From CAVTLG01 sp963802635 (GTDB lineage Bacteria > Chloroflexota > Ktedonobacteria > Ktedonobacterales > Ktedonobacteraceae), in contig CAWDJJ010000001.1 of assembly GCA_963802635.1 (NCBI GenBank), forward strand, positions 3,162,001 through 3,226,000: a stretch of 64,000 bases of DNA, written 5' to 3'. Shown here piece by piece: positions 36,811 through 45,201 of the stretch (position 1 is the first letter of the stretch; each line of letters starts with the position of its first letter). Both the position numbers and the translations under genes were made by a program. The notes under the pieces are model-generated. The model saw only the letters and a list, made by a program, of their open reading frames with translations. It was not told where the DNA came from and searched no databases.

Positions 36811-37722
36811 ATGACAATAGCTAGAAACCCCAATTTCCGAGGCATCATCTTGTTTGACGCTGAAAATAGTGCAGACCTCGCCGACAACCCTGACCTGGCA
36901 GGAATCAATCTGGTCTATTACTGGTCACAAATAGAGCCACAACCAGGGCAGTACCAGTGGAATATCATTGACCAGGACATACAAGCGTGGCAGGCACGTG
37001 GCAAAAAGGTCATGCTGCGCCTGGTGGCGGCTGGTTGGAGATCCTGGGATAAGCCCTGGAGCCAGCATGGTACACCGCAGTGGGTCTACGATCTGGGCGT
37101 GAAGTCCGTAACAGAGCTAGACGGCGCGGTACTGCCCCAATATTGGAACCCCATCTTCTTAGCACATTACGATCATCTGATCAAAGCTTTTGCACAACAC
37201 TACGATGGCAATCCGGCAGTATCAGTCGTACAGATGGCTATCGGCGATGGTGGGGAACCAAAAGTTGACACACGCAATGATAATCCCAACAAGCTAAAAA
37301 TATGGGAATCGATTGGCTACACTGACCCGATCTGGCACACCACAGTACTCCACATCATGAATACCTATGATCAAGCCTTCCACCACACTCCCATGACGGT
37401 CATGCCCGATGCAACATTTATTGGTGGCACGCCTGGCTATAACCAGATGGTGATCCTCAACTACGCAGTACAATATGGCATTGGCCTGCAGAACAATGGC
37501 ATGGTTAAAGGCCAGGTACTCAGATCACGCTGGCTGCAGGTACCCTTCGTCGTCAGTGAACAACGTGATAGAACTGCACAATCAGGGGATACACTGGCCG
37601 AAGATCTCAATACCGGAATGCAGCAGCAGGCCCGCTATATCCTGATCTTCAAGGCTGATATCATTGCTCCTGGTGCGCAGTCCGTCCTGCATGAATTCGC
37701 CACTCAGGCTATAGCCTCATGA
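36811..37722 (+). CDS. Glycoside-hydrolase-like TIM-barrel protein
   Basis: 303 residues. The order of strands suggests a beta-galactosidase-type (GH42-like or related clan A) barrel: NLVYYWSQIEPQPGQYQWN near the start matches the sugar-binding entry of these families, KKVMLRLVAAGWRSW follows, and VVQMAIGDGGEP could carry the acid/base Glu. No signal peptide, so it acts in the cytoplasm or is not an exported enzyme. The ATG at 36811 has AAGGAG about 11 nt upstream. A piece of its 3' end is duplicated at 39595-39645. Substrate unknown; the family call is tentative. Confidence 0.6.
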   Translation: MTIARNPNFRGIILFDAENSADLADNPDLAGINLVYYWSQIEPQPGQYQWNIIDQDIQAWQARGKKVMLRLVAAGWRSWDKPWSQHGTPQWVYDLGVKSVTELDGAVLPQYWNPIFLAHYDHLIKAFAQHYDGNPAVSVVQMAIGDGGEPKVDTRNDNPNKLKIWESIGYTDPIWHTTVLHIMNTYDQAFHHTPMTVMPDATFIGGTPGYNQMVILNYAVQYGIGLQNNGMVKGQVLRSRWLQVPFVVSEQRDRTAQSGDTLAEDLNTGMQQQARYILIFKADIIAPGAQSVLHEFATQAIAS

Positions 37723-38052
37723 GCCGATCAGGGAAACGAGACTAACATTAAACTCTGCTCTATAGCTCTTCCGTTTTGTCTCCATTTGGTCCAATACCTC
37801 TCCTTATTGATGTGTTTAGTATATCAAGTACTGAACAGACTGTATCAGTTGCCAATCACAGAAACATCCAGATTTGCTGTAAAAAAACGTACAAAAACCT
37901 GACCTATACAATCTGTTTCTCTTCTATACTTGCAGAGAGTACTCTTTAGGAAAAAATACTCAAAATAAATCTGGTAGAGTGATAGAGTACCATGCAAGTC
38001 GAGAAATATGGAATTGCAGCTTGGGTATTACCGTACAAGGAGTGATGATCAA
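37723..38052. other. Intergenic region, no feature recognised
   Basis: 330 bp rich in A+T toward the right end. It should carry the promoter of the following gene but I see no convincing -35/-10 pair, repeat or hairpin. Confidence 0.3.
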
Positions 38053-39411
38053 ATGGTTAAAGAGGTACCAGGCAACCCAAATAACAATGCTATATCAGGT
38101 GCGGACCGAGGGGATCATACAACGGATAAGTCCAAACCGGGAGCATCTTCTAGTAGTATGGATGTAATACAAGCATATCAACATCAGCCCCCTGAGCAAA
38201 GCACGAGTGGGCCATCTAAGATTGACAAACTACTAACCCGTTATCGGGATGGTCGGCAGTCTCTCAGCTCTGAAGAGAATGTAGATCTCTCTGGCGGGGA
38301 TGGACCAAATGCACCGAAACAAACTGATAAGAAAGGCTCACGCCCGGAATGGGTAAAGCAACTACAACCTTCGTACCACACCCTGAGGATAAAGCATGAA
38401 CACGAGACGACGAGACTCCTACTTATCACTGAGTTGCGGCGAGAGCTTGATACTCTAGCAACGCAAATGATCCAGCAAGATTCAACTTCGGAACAGGAAA
38501 TACGTCAGATAGCCATGAGGACTGAACAGGAGGTATGGAACCGCCTTAAGCCTAAGGCAAGCAACGTACCATTGGGTATAAAGATGGCAATAAGTACAAT
38601 GATGGAGGCGCCGCAGACTCCTAGACCTACATCAAGGCGTCTCGTGAACGCAAGGAAAACAGACGACAGGTCTACTGTCAAGCGGGAGATACGTTTCCAA
38701 CCTACGGAAAACCAGCAAAAGTTTATGGATCAGTTAGTCAAGCAACTAGACCTAGATGCACCCACTGCTGCACACAACGATTTTGTTAAAACTGATTTTA
38801 CGATCAAGCAGTGGGACATGCTCAATAAAATAAAAACAAGGCTTTATCGGGAAGCAAGAAAGATAAGAGAAGAAGATCCACATAATGAAGATTTGCAAAT
38901 AAAGGCAGAAACGCAGGCACTACAAATTTTGAAATACATCAGACGTATCTCGTACGAGGCATACTATAATGGAACAGAGGGAAGCTTCGAACAGGAACTT
39001 CAAAGCATGTATAGTGATAGACGTCCTAACGATGGTCTGGCAAACAAACGTCGGTCAGAAACCCAACGCAGTGAGGATACGATCAGGACTCGGCTGGAGG
39101 CAGTACTTGGCGAAACACTAGACCTAGATCCCTTCAGTGACAAGCATGCGGACCCAACGCTCCGTCGACGACCTCCTGAGCCTCCACTTCACCGCACGCT
39201 TTCATCCTCTAGTGATTCTAGCAATTCTCTACATTCAGAGTCGTCGACAGATCCTTTTGGTGACGAATATGTGGACCCAGAGCTAACCGCAAGTGTTACC
39301 CGTCGACGACCTCCTGAGCCACCACTTCGCCGCACATCTTCATCCTCTAGTGATTCTAGCAGTTCTCTAAATACAGAGCGAGTGACAAATCCTTTCGGTG
39401 ACGAAGAGTAG
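38053..39411 (+). CDS. Unknown protein with Ser/Pro-rich C-terminal repeats
   Basis: 452 residues, unrecognised. The ATG at 38053 (MVKEVPG) lies 11 nt after AAGGAG; a start at 38008 is also open. The first 110 residues are polar and disordered. Residues about 110-340 are mainly helical and charged (WVKQLQPSYHTLRIKHEHET, REARKIREEDPHNEDL). The C-terminus has two tandem units of RRRPPEPPL[HR]RT followed by a Ser/Asp run and [DN]PFGDE, and a third partial unit (LDPFSDKHADPTLRRR). No signal peptide or membrane helix. Low-complexity tails of this kind occur in proteins that bind partners through short motifs. Nothing in the neighbourhood hints at a role. Confidence 0.55.
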   Translation: MVKEVPGNPNNNAISGADRGDHTTDKSKPGASSSSMDVIQAYQHQPPEQSTSGPSKIDKLLTRYRDGRQSLSSEENVDLSGGDGPNAPKQTDKKGSRPEWVKQLQPSYHTLRIKHEHETTRLLLITELRRELDTLATQMIQQDSTSEQEIRQIAMRTEQEVWNRLKPKASNVPLGIKMAISTMMEAPQTPRPTSRRLVNARKTDDRSTVKREIRFQPTENQQKFMDQLVKQLDLDAPTAAHNDFVKTDFTIKQWDMLNKIKTRLYREARKIREEDPHNEDLQIKAETQALQILKYIRRISYEAYYNGTEGSFEQELQSMYSDRRPNDGLANKRRSETQRSEDTIRTRLEAVLGETLDLDPFSDKHADPTLRRRPPEPPLHRTLSSSSDSSNSLHSESSTDPFGDEYVDPELTASVTRRRPPEPPLRRTSSSSSDSSSSLNTERVTNPFGDEE

Positions 39412-39446
39412 ATGAAACCTTGAAAAGATGCCACGCATCAGGGGTA

Positions 39447-39645
39447 AGATCGTCGCCCCCAGTCGGTAGCACTTTGATGCCGCTATCTGCAATATGGCTG
39501 GCAACAGATGCTACGTTTCTGAATGTGCACAGGTATCATAACCGTGTTCGCGCCTTGTAAAGAGAAAAGAAACAGAGAGGAATGTTTGTCAAAGGCAACC
39601 GCAAGCCCGCTATATCCTGATCTTCAAAGCTGATATTATAGTTCC
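39447..39645 (+). pseudogene. Collapsed remnant of a duplicated methyltransferase-repeat-glycosidase segment
   Basis: Three scraps in the same order as 35948-37677. First, GATCGTCGCC through CTGCAATATGGC resembles the methyltransferase gene at 35948-35998. Second, ACGTTTCTGAATGT followed by AAAGAGAAAAGAAAC resembles the repeat and leader at 36561-36630. Third, CCCGCTATATCCTGATCTTC resembles the end of the glycosidase-like gene near 37632. Large internal deletions have removed everything between. Nothing here can be translated. The rest of 39412-39797 shows no gene. Confidence 0.65.
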
Positions 39646-39797
39646 AGGCGTACCAGCGGTGCACCAATGCAGAAGTGGATGCCATGCCCAAACGATTAGC
39701 GACAATTAGAATTGCGGGTAATAATACATGATGGTATTCAGTGGTGTTAGCGTCAAATCGTTGATAAAAGATGGAAAATTTCATAAGGAGCCGAGAA

Positions 39798-40520
39798 ATG
39801 ACTGCCACAGACCTCACACAGGTTCCAATCGCAGATAATCATTGTCATGGTATCTACCGTACGGAAGGACGACCACTAGACATTCCTTCATGGCGTCAAC
39901 ACTTCACACACGTTTCTTTCTGGAAGCCCCGCGTTTTTAAAGCTGATTCTTACCCACATCTTTCGAGATATTCGGGCGATACGGACCCGTTTTGATCTTC
40001 ACGCATATATTGCATAAAATATAAGATGAACATATTATTTTGTCAAAGATCGTATTTACACATTTTGTTCCATACCGGCTATGGCGATACAGATGCAGAC
40101 ATGCTGTTAGCGAATCCGCTCAACTTGCGTGAAGTGCTGGAGCGCAAAGAGTATCGCGCCATGCCCATCGTCCTGCTACACGCGTCTTACCCCTACACAC
40201 GTCAGGCGGCCTATCTGGCAGCGATCTACGAGCAGGTTCATCTCGATCTTTCCTATGGTATTCCATTTCTCGGCTACAACGAGATGCTCGAATTTACGCG
40301 CGCAGCATTTGACGTGGCACCATACTCGAAACTCCTCTACAGTTCTGATGGCATTGGGATACCTGAAATACATTGGTTAAGTGCCCACAATGGGCGCAAT
40401 ATATTGGGACAGGTGCTGGGCGAACGCGTGACAAATGGCGAACTTGCCGGGGTTGAGGCCGAGGCCGCTGGCGTAGCTGTACTCCGTGATAACGCACTGC
40501 GACTGTACAGCATACAATAG
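39798..40520 (+). pseudogene. Amidohydrolase-family gene with the middle deleted
   Basis: The first 58 codons from the ATG at 39798 (AAGGAG upstream) are the N-terminus of an amidohydrolase-2 type enzyme with its HxH metal motif (PIADNHCHGIYRT). The frame then stops. After about 60 bp a second frame resumes deep in the same family: HTGYGDTDADMLLANPLNL, IVLLHASYPYTRQAAYLA, and a conserved Asp in LLYSSDGIGIPEIHW, to a stop at 40520. Compared with the usual length of about 380 residues, the central 150-200 residues are missing. The remaining halves cannot make an active barrel, so this is a true pseudogene rather than a one-base artefact. Confidence 0.75.
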
Positions 40521-40664
40521 GAATTGCGCCAACCATCACTAGCTTCCATTGATACACGCAAATAGATATGTGTTTCGCGCGTTCTACACTAAAAGATAGT
40601 GACATAATACTAGCAATAGATTTTCTGGGTCGCAGCGAAACACTAGAGAAAGAGGCACAATTCT

Positions 40665-41501
40665 GTGAAGTTTGCATTTAGTACACTTGCCTGTCCACAA
40701 TGGTCAATTGAACAAGTTGTAGAAAACGCTGTTAAGATGGGTTATGACGGCATCGAGTGGCGACTACTCGATGGAGAAGTCATCGACCCACGACATGATG
40801 CCACTAAAGTCATCGATGCAGTTAATCTTACACGCTCGCGCGGACTTGAAGTCTGCGCCCTGGATACCTCGTGCAAATTCAACTATAGGGAAGCAGCAGA
40901 GCGGGCACGCAATGTAGCAGATCTGCGTAGTTGGATTCAATTAGCGCAACAAGTACAGGTTCCACTGCTCCGTGTTTTTGGTGGTCCGAACGATGATCCT
41001 CCCAATGCACAGCCAGGCAAACAGGAAGAAATTGAGCGCGTCGCCACAGCCTTACGCGAGGTAGTAGAACAGGCCGAGCAGGCGCATGTTACTGTTATGC
41101 TAGAAACGCATGATGCTTTTTCTTCGGCACGACACGTTGCACAGATACTGCAAATAGTGAATTCACCGGCTATAGCGGCATTGTGGGATAGTCATCATCC
41201 CTACCGTGTTGGTGAGGGCGCGCAAGAGGTTATTGCAGCACTCGGTAAGCGTATCGTGCATGTACATGTGAAAGACGCATTTCATATACCGGACAGTTCT
41301 AACTGGCAACTTGTGCTGTTAGGGGAGGGTGAAGTACCGGTACAAGAGCAATTACAGTTACTACAACACCATGGATACAGTGGTTACATTTCTGTCGAGT
41401 GGGAAAAACGCTGGCATTTAGAGCTTTCCGAGCCAGAGATTGCCTTGCCTGAGCACATAGCCTGGCTTAAACGCCTTGAGCAGGCGCTACAGAACATCTA
41501 A
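40665..41501 (+). CDS. Sugar-phosphate isomerase/epimerase family TIM barrel
   Basis: 278 residues of the AP-endonuclease-2 fold (xylose-isomerase-like barrel). Metal-binding residues appear in VMLETHDAFSS (Glu), ALWDSHHPYR (Asp, His), IVHVHVKDA (His) and YISVEWEKRW (Glu), which is the normal set for this family. The start is GTG at 40665 with AGAGG about 11 nt upstream. The substrate cannot be predicted; members act on inosose, ketohexoses and similar sugars. It follows the amidohydrolase remnant on the same strand, and the two were probably once a catabolic pair. Confidence 0.82.
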   Translation: MKFAFSTLACPQWSIEQVVENAVKMGYDGIEWRLLDGEVIDPRHDATKVIDAVNLTRSRGLEVCALDTSCKFNYREAAERARNVADLRSWIQLAQQVQVPLLRVFGGPNDDPPNAQPGKQEEIERVATALREVVEQAEQAHVTVMLETHDAFSSARHVAQILQIVNSPAIAALWDSHHPYRVGEGAQEVIAALGKRIVHVHVKDAFHIPDSSNWQLVLLGEGEVPVQEQLQLLQHHGYSGYISVEWEKRWHLELSEPEIALPEHIAWLKRLEQALQNI

Positions 41502-41730
41502 TTTCCTCTACGCTACAATTCGCCTGCACGCTCATGTCACTTTACAGAGAACGAGCCAGAAAGCCCTGTTGGATTGATGGCGGGGATGAATAGCTCCTCC
41601 TATCGGGGCACGATGGGTTGGGATAATCCCTTGGGTCATTAGGGAGTTCACGCTCTGCGTCCCATGTCGGCGTCTGGAAGAGTCCTCCCTGTTTTTTCTT
41701 TCCCCAACGTGCCGCCTACTTCTTGGTACC
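41502..41730. other. Intergenic region, nothing recognised
   Basis: Left part of the 382-bp gap between the isomerase gene and tnpB. No ORF, repeat or clear promoter seen; the right part contains an orphan copy of the tnpB 3' RNA fold (41731-41790). Confidence 0.3.
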
Positions 41731-41790
41731 GGAAATGGCTCTGAGTACGTGCCATGTTCATCCGAGCAAAGTAGAGCCTTTTCTCAAGAC
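41731..41790 (+). repeat. Orphan copy of the tnpB 3'-end RNA fold
   Basis: GGAAATGGCTCTGAGTAC, a TTCATC[TC]G core and GAGCC[AT]TTTC reproduce the sequence at 42970-43029 at the end of the downstream tnpB. Most of the outer stem (GGAAATGGCTC with GAGCCTTTTCT) can still pair. This is what would remain of an earlier insertion of the same IS605-type element, or a relic at its left side. Confidence 0.6.
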
Positions 41791-41883
41791 ACGATGCTTG
41801 TCTCCTTGTTTCGTCAATTTCACCTCTTGTCATTCAGTGCTCTTCTGTGGTAGCATAGGAAAAATGAGGAAAAGGCAAACGAT

Positions 41884-43074
41884 ATGCTTGAGTACGAGTA
41901 CAAACTCGCTGGCACCAAAGCACAATACGCAGCCATTGACGAAGCCATACGCACAGTGCAGTTCATTCGAAATAAGTGCCTGCGTCTGTGGATGGAGACT
42001 CGTGGCATCGGCAAGAATGATCTGCAAAGCTATTGCGCCGTCCTTGCCCAAGCGTTCTGCTTTGCCGCAGCTCTCAACTCGCAAGCGCGTCAAGCGGCGG
42101 CAGATCGCGCCTGGTTCGCCATTGCTCGCTTCTATTCCAACTGCAAAGAGAAGAAAGCTGGCAAGAAGGGATACCCACAGTTTCAGCGCGATAACCGCAG
42201 CGTCGAGTACAAAACCAGCGATTGGAAGCTTGGAGCAGATGGCAGGCATATCACCTTCACCGATGGCTGTGGGATTGGTCGGCTCCGTCTGATGGGCACG
42301 CGTGCCATTGAAAGCTTTCCCCTCCAGCAGATCAAACGTGTACGTCTCATCAAACGTGCAGACGGATACTACACGCAATTTGTGGTCCAGGCGGAGCGAA
42401 CCATTGAGCACGTTCCAACGGGCCAACAGATCGGCATTGACGTGGGACTCAAAGCCTACGTCACCGACTCAGAGGGCAACACGGTTGACAACCCTCGCTT
42501 TTACCGCAAAGCCGAGAAGAAGCTCAAACGCCTGCACCGTCGCCTGAGCACCAAGCAGAAGAAAAGTAGCAACCGCCAGAAGGCCAGGAAAGCCCTGGCA
42601 AAAGGCTATCTCAAAGTCCAAAGGCAGCGTGAAGATTTTGCCCGCAAACAGGCGAACGCGCTGGTCACGTCTCACGACCTGATTGCCTTTGAGGATTTGA
42701 AGATCGCCAATCTGGTGAAGAATCATCACCTTGCCAAATCGATCAATGATGCCGCATGGAGCCTCTTTCTCAGCTGGGTACAAGCCTATGCAGCAATGCA
42801 TGCCATCGCGGTGATTAAAGTCGCTCCCCATTTCACCAGTCAGGATTGTAGTGCATGTGGTACCCGCATCCAGAAAAGCTTGAGCGTGCGTACTCACATC
42901 TGTACCCACTGTGGCATGGTGATGGATCGTGATCAAAACGCGGCCCGCAACATTTTAGACAAAGCTGTTGGAAATGGCTCTGAGTACCGAGCAGGTTCAT
43001 CTGGGCAAAGCGGAGCCATTTCCCAAGGCTGTACCGTAGGGCATACGGCAACAGGCACACTCGCGCGTGTGTGA
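41884..43074 (+). CDS. tnpB: IS200/IS605-family TnpB (RNA-guided nuclease) without TnpA
   Basis: 396 residues. The RuvC-like nuclease residues are intact: Asp in QIGIDVGLKAYV, Glu in DLIAFEDLKIANL, Asp in VMDRDQNAARNI. The zinc ribbon is complete (CSACG ... CTHCG), and the N-terminal OrfB helix-turn-helix (FIRNKCLRLWMETR) is present. TnpB proteins cut DNA using an RNA made from the element's right end; the gene's last 105 bp can fold into a strong stem (42970-43023). No tnpA lies nearby, so the element cannot move by itself. ATG at 41884, with only a weak purine run before it. Confidence 0.92.
   Translation: MLEYEYKLAGTKAQYAAIDEAIRTVQFIRNKCLRLWMETRGIGKNDLQSYCAVLAQAFCFAAALNSQARQAAADRAWFAIARFYSNCKEKKAGKKGYPQFQRDNRSVEYKTSDWKLGADGRHITFTDGCGIGRLRLMGTRAIESFPLQQIKRVRLIKRADGYYTQFVVQAERTIEHVPTGQQIGIDVGLKAYVTDSEGNTVDNPRFYRKAEKKLKRLHRRLSTKQKKSSNRQKARKALAKGYLKVQRQREDFARKQANALVTSHDLIAFEDLKIANLVKNHHLAKSINDAAWSLFLSWVQAYAAMHAIAVIKVAPHFTSQDCSACGTRIQKSLSVRTHICTHCGMVMDRDQNAARNILDKAVGNGSEYRAGSSGQSGAISQGCTVGHTATGTLARV
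42970..43023 (+). ncRNA. Candidate omega-RNA scaffold at the tnpB 3' end
   Basis: GGAAATGGCTC (42970-42980) pairs perfectly with GAGCCATTTCC (43013-43023), enclosing 32 nt, inside the tnpB reading frame near its end, where omega-RNAs of IS605 elements lie. A related fold occurs alone at 41731-41790. The guide boundary (right end) cannot be fixed from this sequence. Confidence 0.45.
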
Positions 43075-43272
43075 AACGCTTCTGGACAGCAGACCACTAC
43101 TCTTTGTCAGCAATGCCACTGAGCAAGCCTCCTGGATGAAAGAAGAATTCCCCGTCTTTTAAGCGGAGAAGTGTCAAACTGGAGATAATCCAGAGGAACA
43201 TTTACCTTTCTTTCTGAGACAACGGCGACATCGCTTTCCATCGCCCAGCGCTTATACAGAGGGAAAACGACT

Positions 43273-45180
43273 ATGCAACAAAGTAATGGCTCAAGACTCT
43301 TTCGCACCGATGATCCCCGCAGTTCTGCTATCGGCATCATTGAAGTAGCACCTCATGATGATAGGCAAAGTATCCTGACGGCCATTTTTACGCAAGAAAA
43401 GCTAGGGCGTAAGCACATCGCACTGGTTGTGCCAGCCCAGAGTAGCGCGTTTCGTCGTGCGACAGGTATCGCGGGTCTGAAACAAGCGTTCGCAGGATTG
43501 CAAGCGCAGGTTGTCTTCATCACTCCACAGAATTCGTCTCTTGCGAAATTCGCCCGTCAACATCAACTTCCGCTCTTTTTGTCCCTGGAGAAATACGCAC
43601 AATATGCGCAAACGTTTCTCAGTCAGGAATCTTCGCCACCAATACAGACCCCAGAGCTTGCAGATACACAGCCGCTATCCGAGCCACAAGCAATCACGCC
43701 TGAGACCACTCCACCAGTTCCTCTATCACCTTCGCCCCCAGATGATCAGATAAACAATGAGCAAATACCCATTAATACAATAGACGAGGGTCAAGAGGAC
43801 GCCAATGCGATTACGAATCTTCCCCCCTACAACGATACCCAGCCAGCAGAAGAGGCGTCTCCTATGCGAGCACAGCCGTCATCCACTCCGACTATACCGG
43901 CGACCGTGGCACAACAGAACGAGACAAAGGCATCCACGCATACGCCCATTCCAGTCACACCATCTAGCCCGCCCCTTGCCAATCTCCGCGTGCGTACGCA
44001 GGTTCGTAGAGCTGGACGACGCTGGCTTTTTGTAACACTGTTTGTGCTGCTACTGCTTGCAGGACTTGCCCTGAGCACAATAGCCGGTATAGGACCACTG
44101 CCGCAATTCTTCCCTGGCGACTCAGCCACAATTACCATCACTCCGAATAGCACCACTCTACAGAAGACGTCTACTATTTCCGCCGTGACCGGCGTACCAG
44201 ATACGGCACAACAGCAAGTCGCGGCACGCTTCCTCTTTGCTACCCCACCGACACAAACAAGCACAGTGCAGGCAACAGGCGTCGGCATCACATCTTCACA
44301 GCAGGCTCATGGTCAGCTTACCTTTTACAACGCGTTACCCCATACACAAACGATACCCGCTGGCACAGTCCTCAACGATAACAACGGCATCCAAATTGTA
44401 AGCGACCAGGCAGCTATAATCCGGCCAGCACAACCACCAATGGAGGGTACAGCCAAAGTCGCGGCCCATGCAGTCACGCCAGGAGTAAACGGCAATATAC
44501 CAACAGACGACTTTAATGCTATCGCCTGTTGCGATCCAGGCATTACGGTAAAGAACGAGCAGCCCTTCAACGGGGGACAAAATCAACAAATTTATAGCTA
44601 TATACAGCAACGCGACATTGACACCGCGGCGCAAACACTGACATCCTCACTCATAGCAAACGGTCAACAAGACGTGCAAGAGCAGATGCTACAAAGCGAT
44701 CAGTTCGTTAGTCCCCCACAATGTAAGCCGCTCATCACTTCTAATTACCCGGCTGGCACAAAAGTTTCTACAGTGACCGTTTCGGCCACAGCCAGTTGCC
44801 TGGGAGAAGTATACGATCAGCAAGCAGCACAATCTCTGGCAGCCAATCAACTCGAACAAGTAGCACAACACGCTCCCGGCACAGCCTACGCACTGGAGGG
44901 ATACGTCACGACCAGGATTAGCAGTGCAAAAGTGACAAACCCCAGCGGAACCATCTTGCTACACGTCCAGGCCAGTGGCACGTGGACCTACCAATTCCAG
45001 AGCAATTGGAGCAAGCAACAGGCAATACGCATTGCAGGAAAAAATATTCACACAGCGACGACTTTACTACAACAACAGACAGGCGTGAAGCAGGCACATA
45101 TCGTTATCAACGGTCTGCTTCACACTACATTACCGACCAATCAAGCAAACATACGCTTTGTTTTACACACTGCGACATAA
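43273..45180 (+). CDS. Membrane-anchored protein with extracytoplasmic baseplate-J-like domain
   Basis: 635 residues. Residues 1-115 form a soluble domain (IGIIEVAPHDDRQSILTAIF, KHIALVVPAQSSAFRRATG) whose alternating strands and helices suggest a Rossmann-like fold. A Pro/Thr/Ser-rich linker follows to about 235, then a basic stop-transfer and one membrane helix (RRWLFVTLFVLLLLAGLAL). Residues 275-635 lie outside: strands with ITITPNSTTLQKTSTI, TIPAGTVLNDNNGIQI and PGVNGNIPTDDF, the PAGT...G.[GN].[IV]P pattern seen in baseplate J/gp47-like proteins. Proteins of this plan occur in Chloroflexota, but their job is unknown. ATG at 43273 with AGAGGG upstream. It converges with the P450 gene with only 21 bp between. 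Confidence 0.65.
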   Translation: MQQSNGSRLFRTDDPRSSAIGIIEVAPHDDRQSILTAIFTQEKLGRKHIALVVPAQSSAFRRATGIAGLKQAFAGLQAQVVFITPQNSSLAKFARQHQLPLFLSLEKYAQYAQTFLSQESSPPIQTPELADTQPLSEPQAITPETTPPVPLSPSPPDDQINNEQIPINTIDEGQEDANAITNLPPYNDTQPAEEASPMRAQPSSTPTIPATVAQQNETKASTHTPIPVTPSSPPLANLRVRTQVRRAGRRWLFVTLFVLLLLAGLALSTIAGIGPLPQFFPGDSATITITPNSTTLQKTSTISAVTGVPDTAQQQVAARFLFATPPTQTSTVQATGVGITSSQQAHGQLTFYNALPHTQTIPAGTVLNDNNGIQIVSDQAAIIRPAQPPMEGTAKVAAHAVTPGVNGNIPTDDFNAIACCDPGITVKNEQPFNGGQNQQIYSYIQQRDIDTAAQTLTSSLIANGQQDVQEQMLQSDQFVSPPQCKPLITSNYPAGTKVSTVTVSATASCLGEVYDQQAAQSLAANQLEQVAQHAPGTAYALEGYVTTRISSAKVTNPSGTILLHVQASGTWTYQFQSNWSKQQAIRIAGKNIHTATTLLQQQTGVKQAHIVINGLLHTTLPTNQANIRFVLHTAT

Positions 45181-45201
45181 CGCCACAATACAAAAGACTT
45201 G

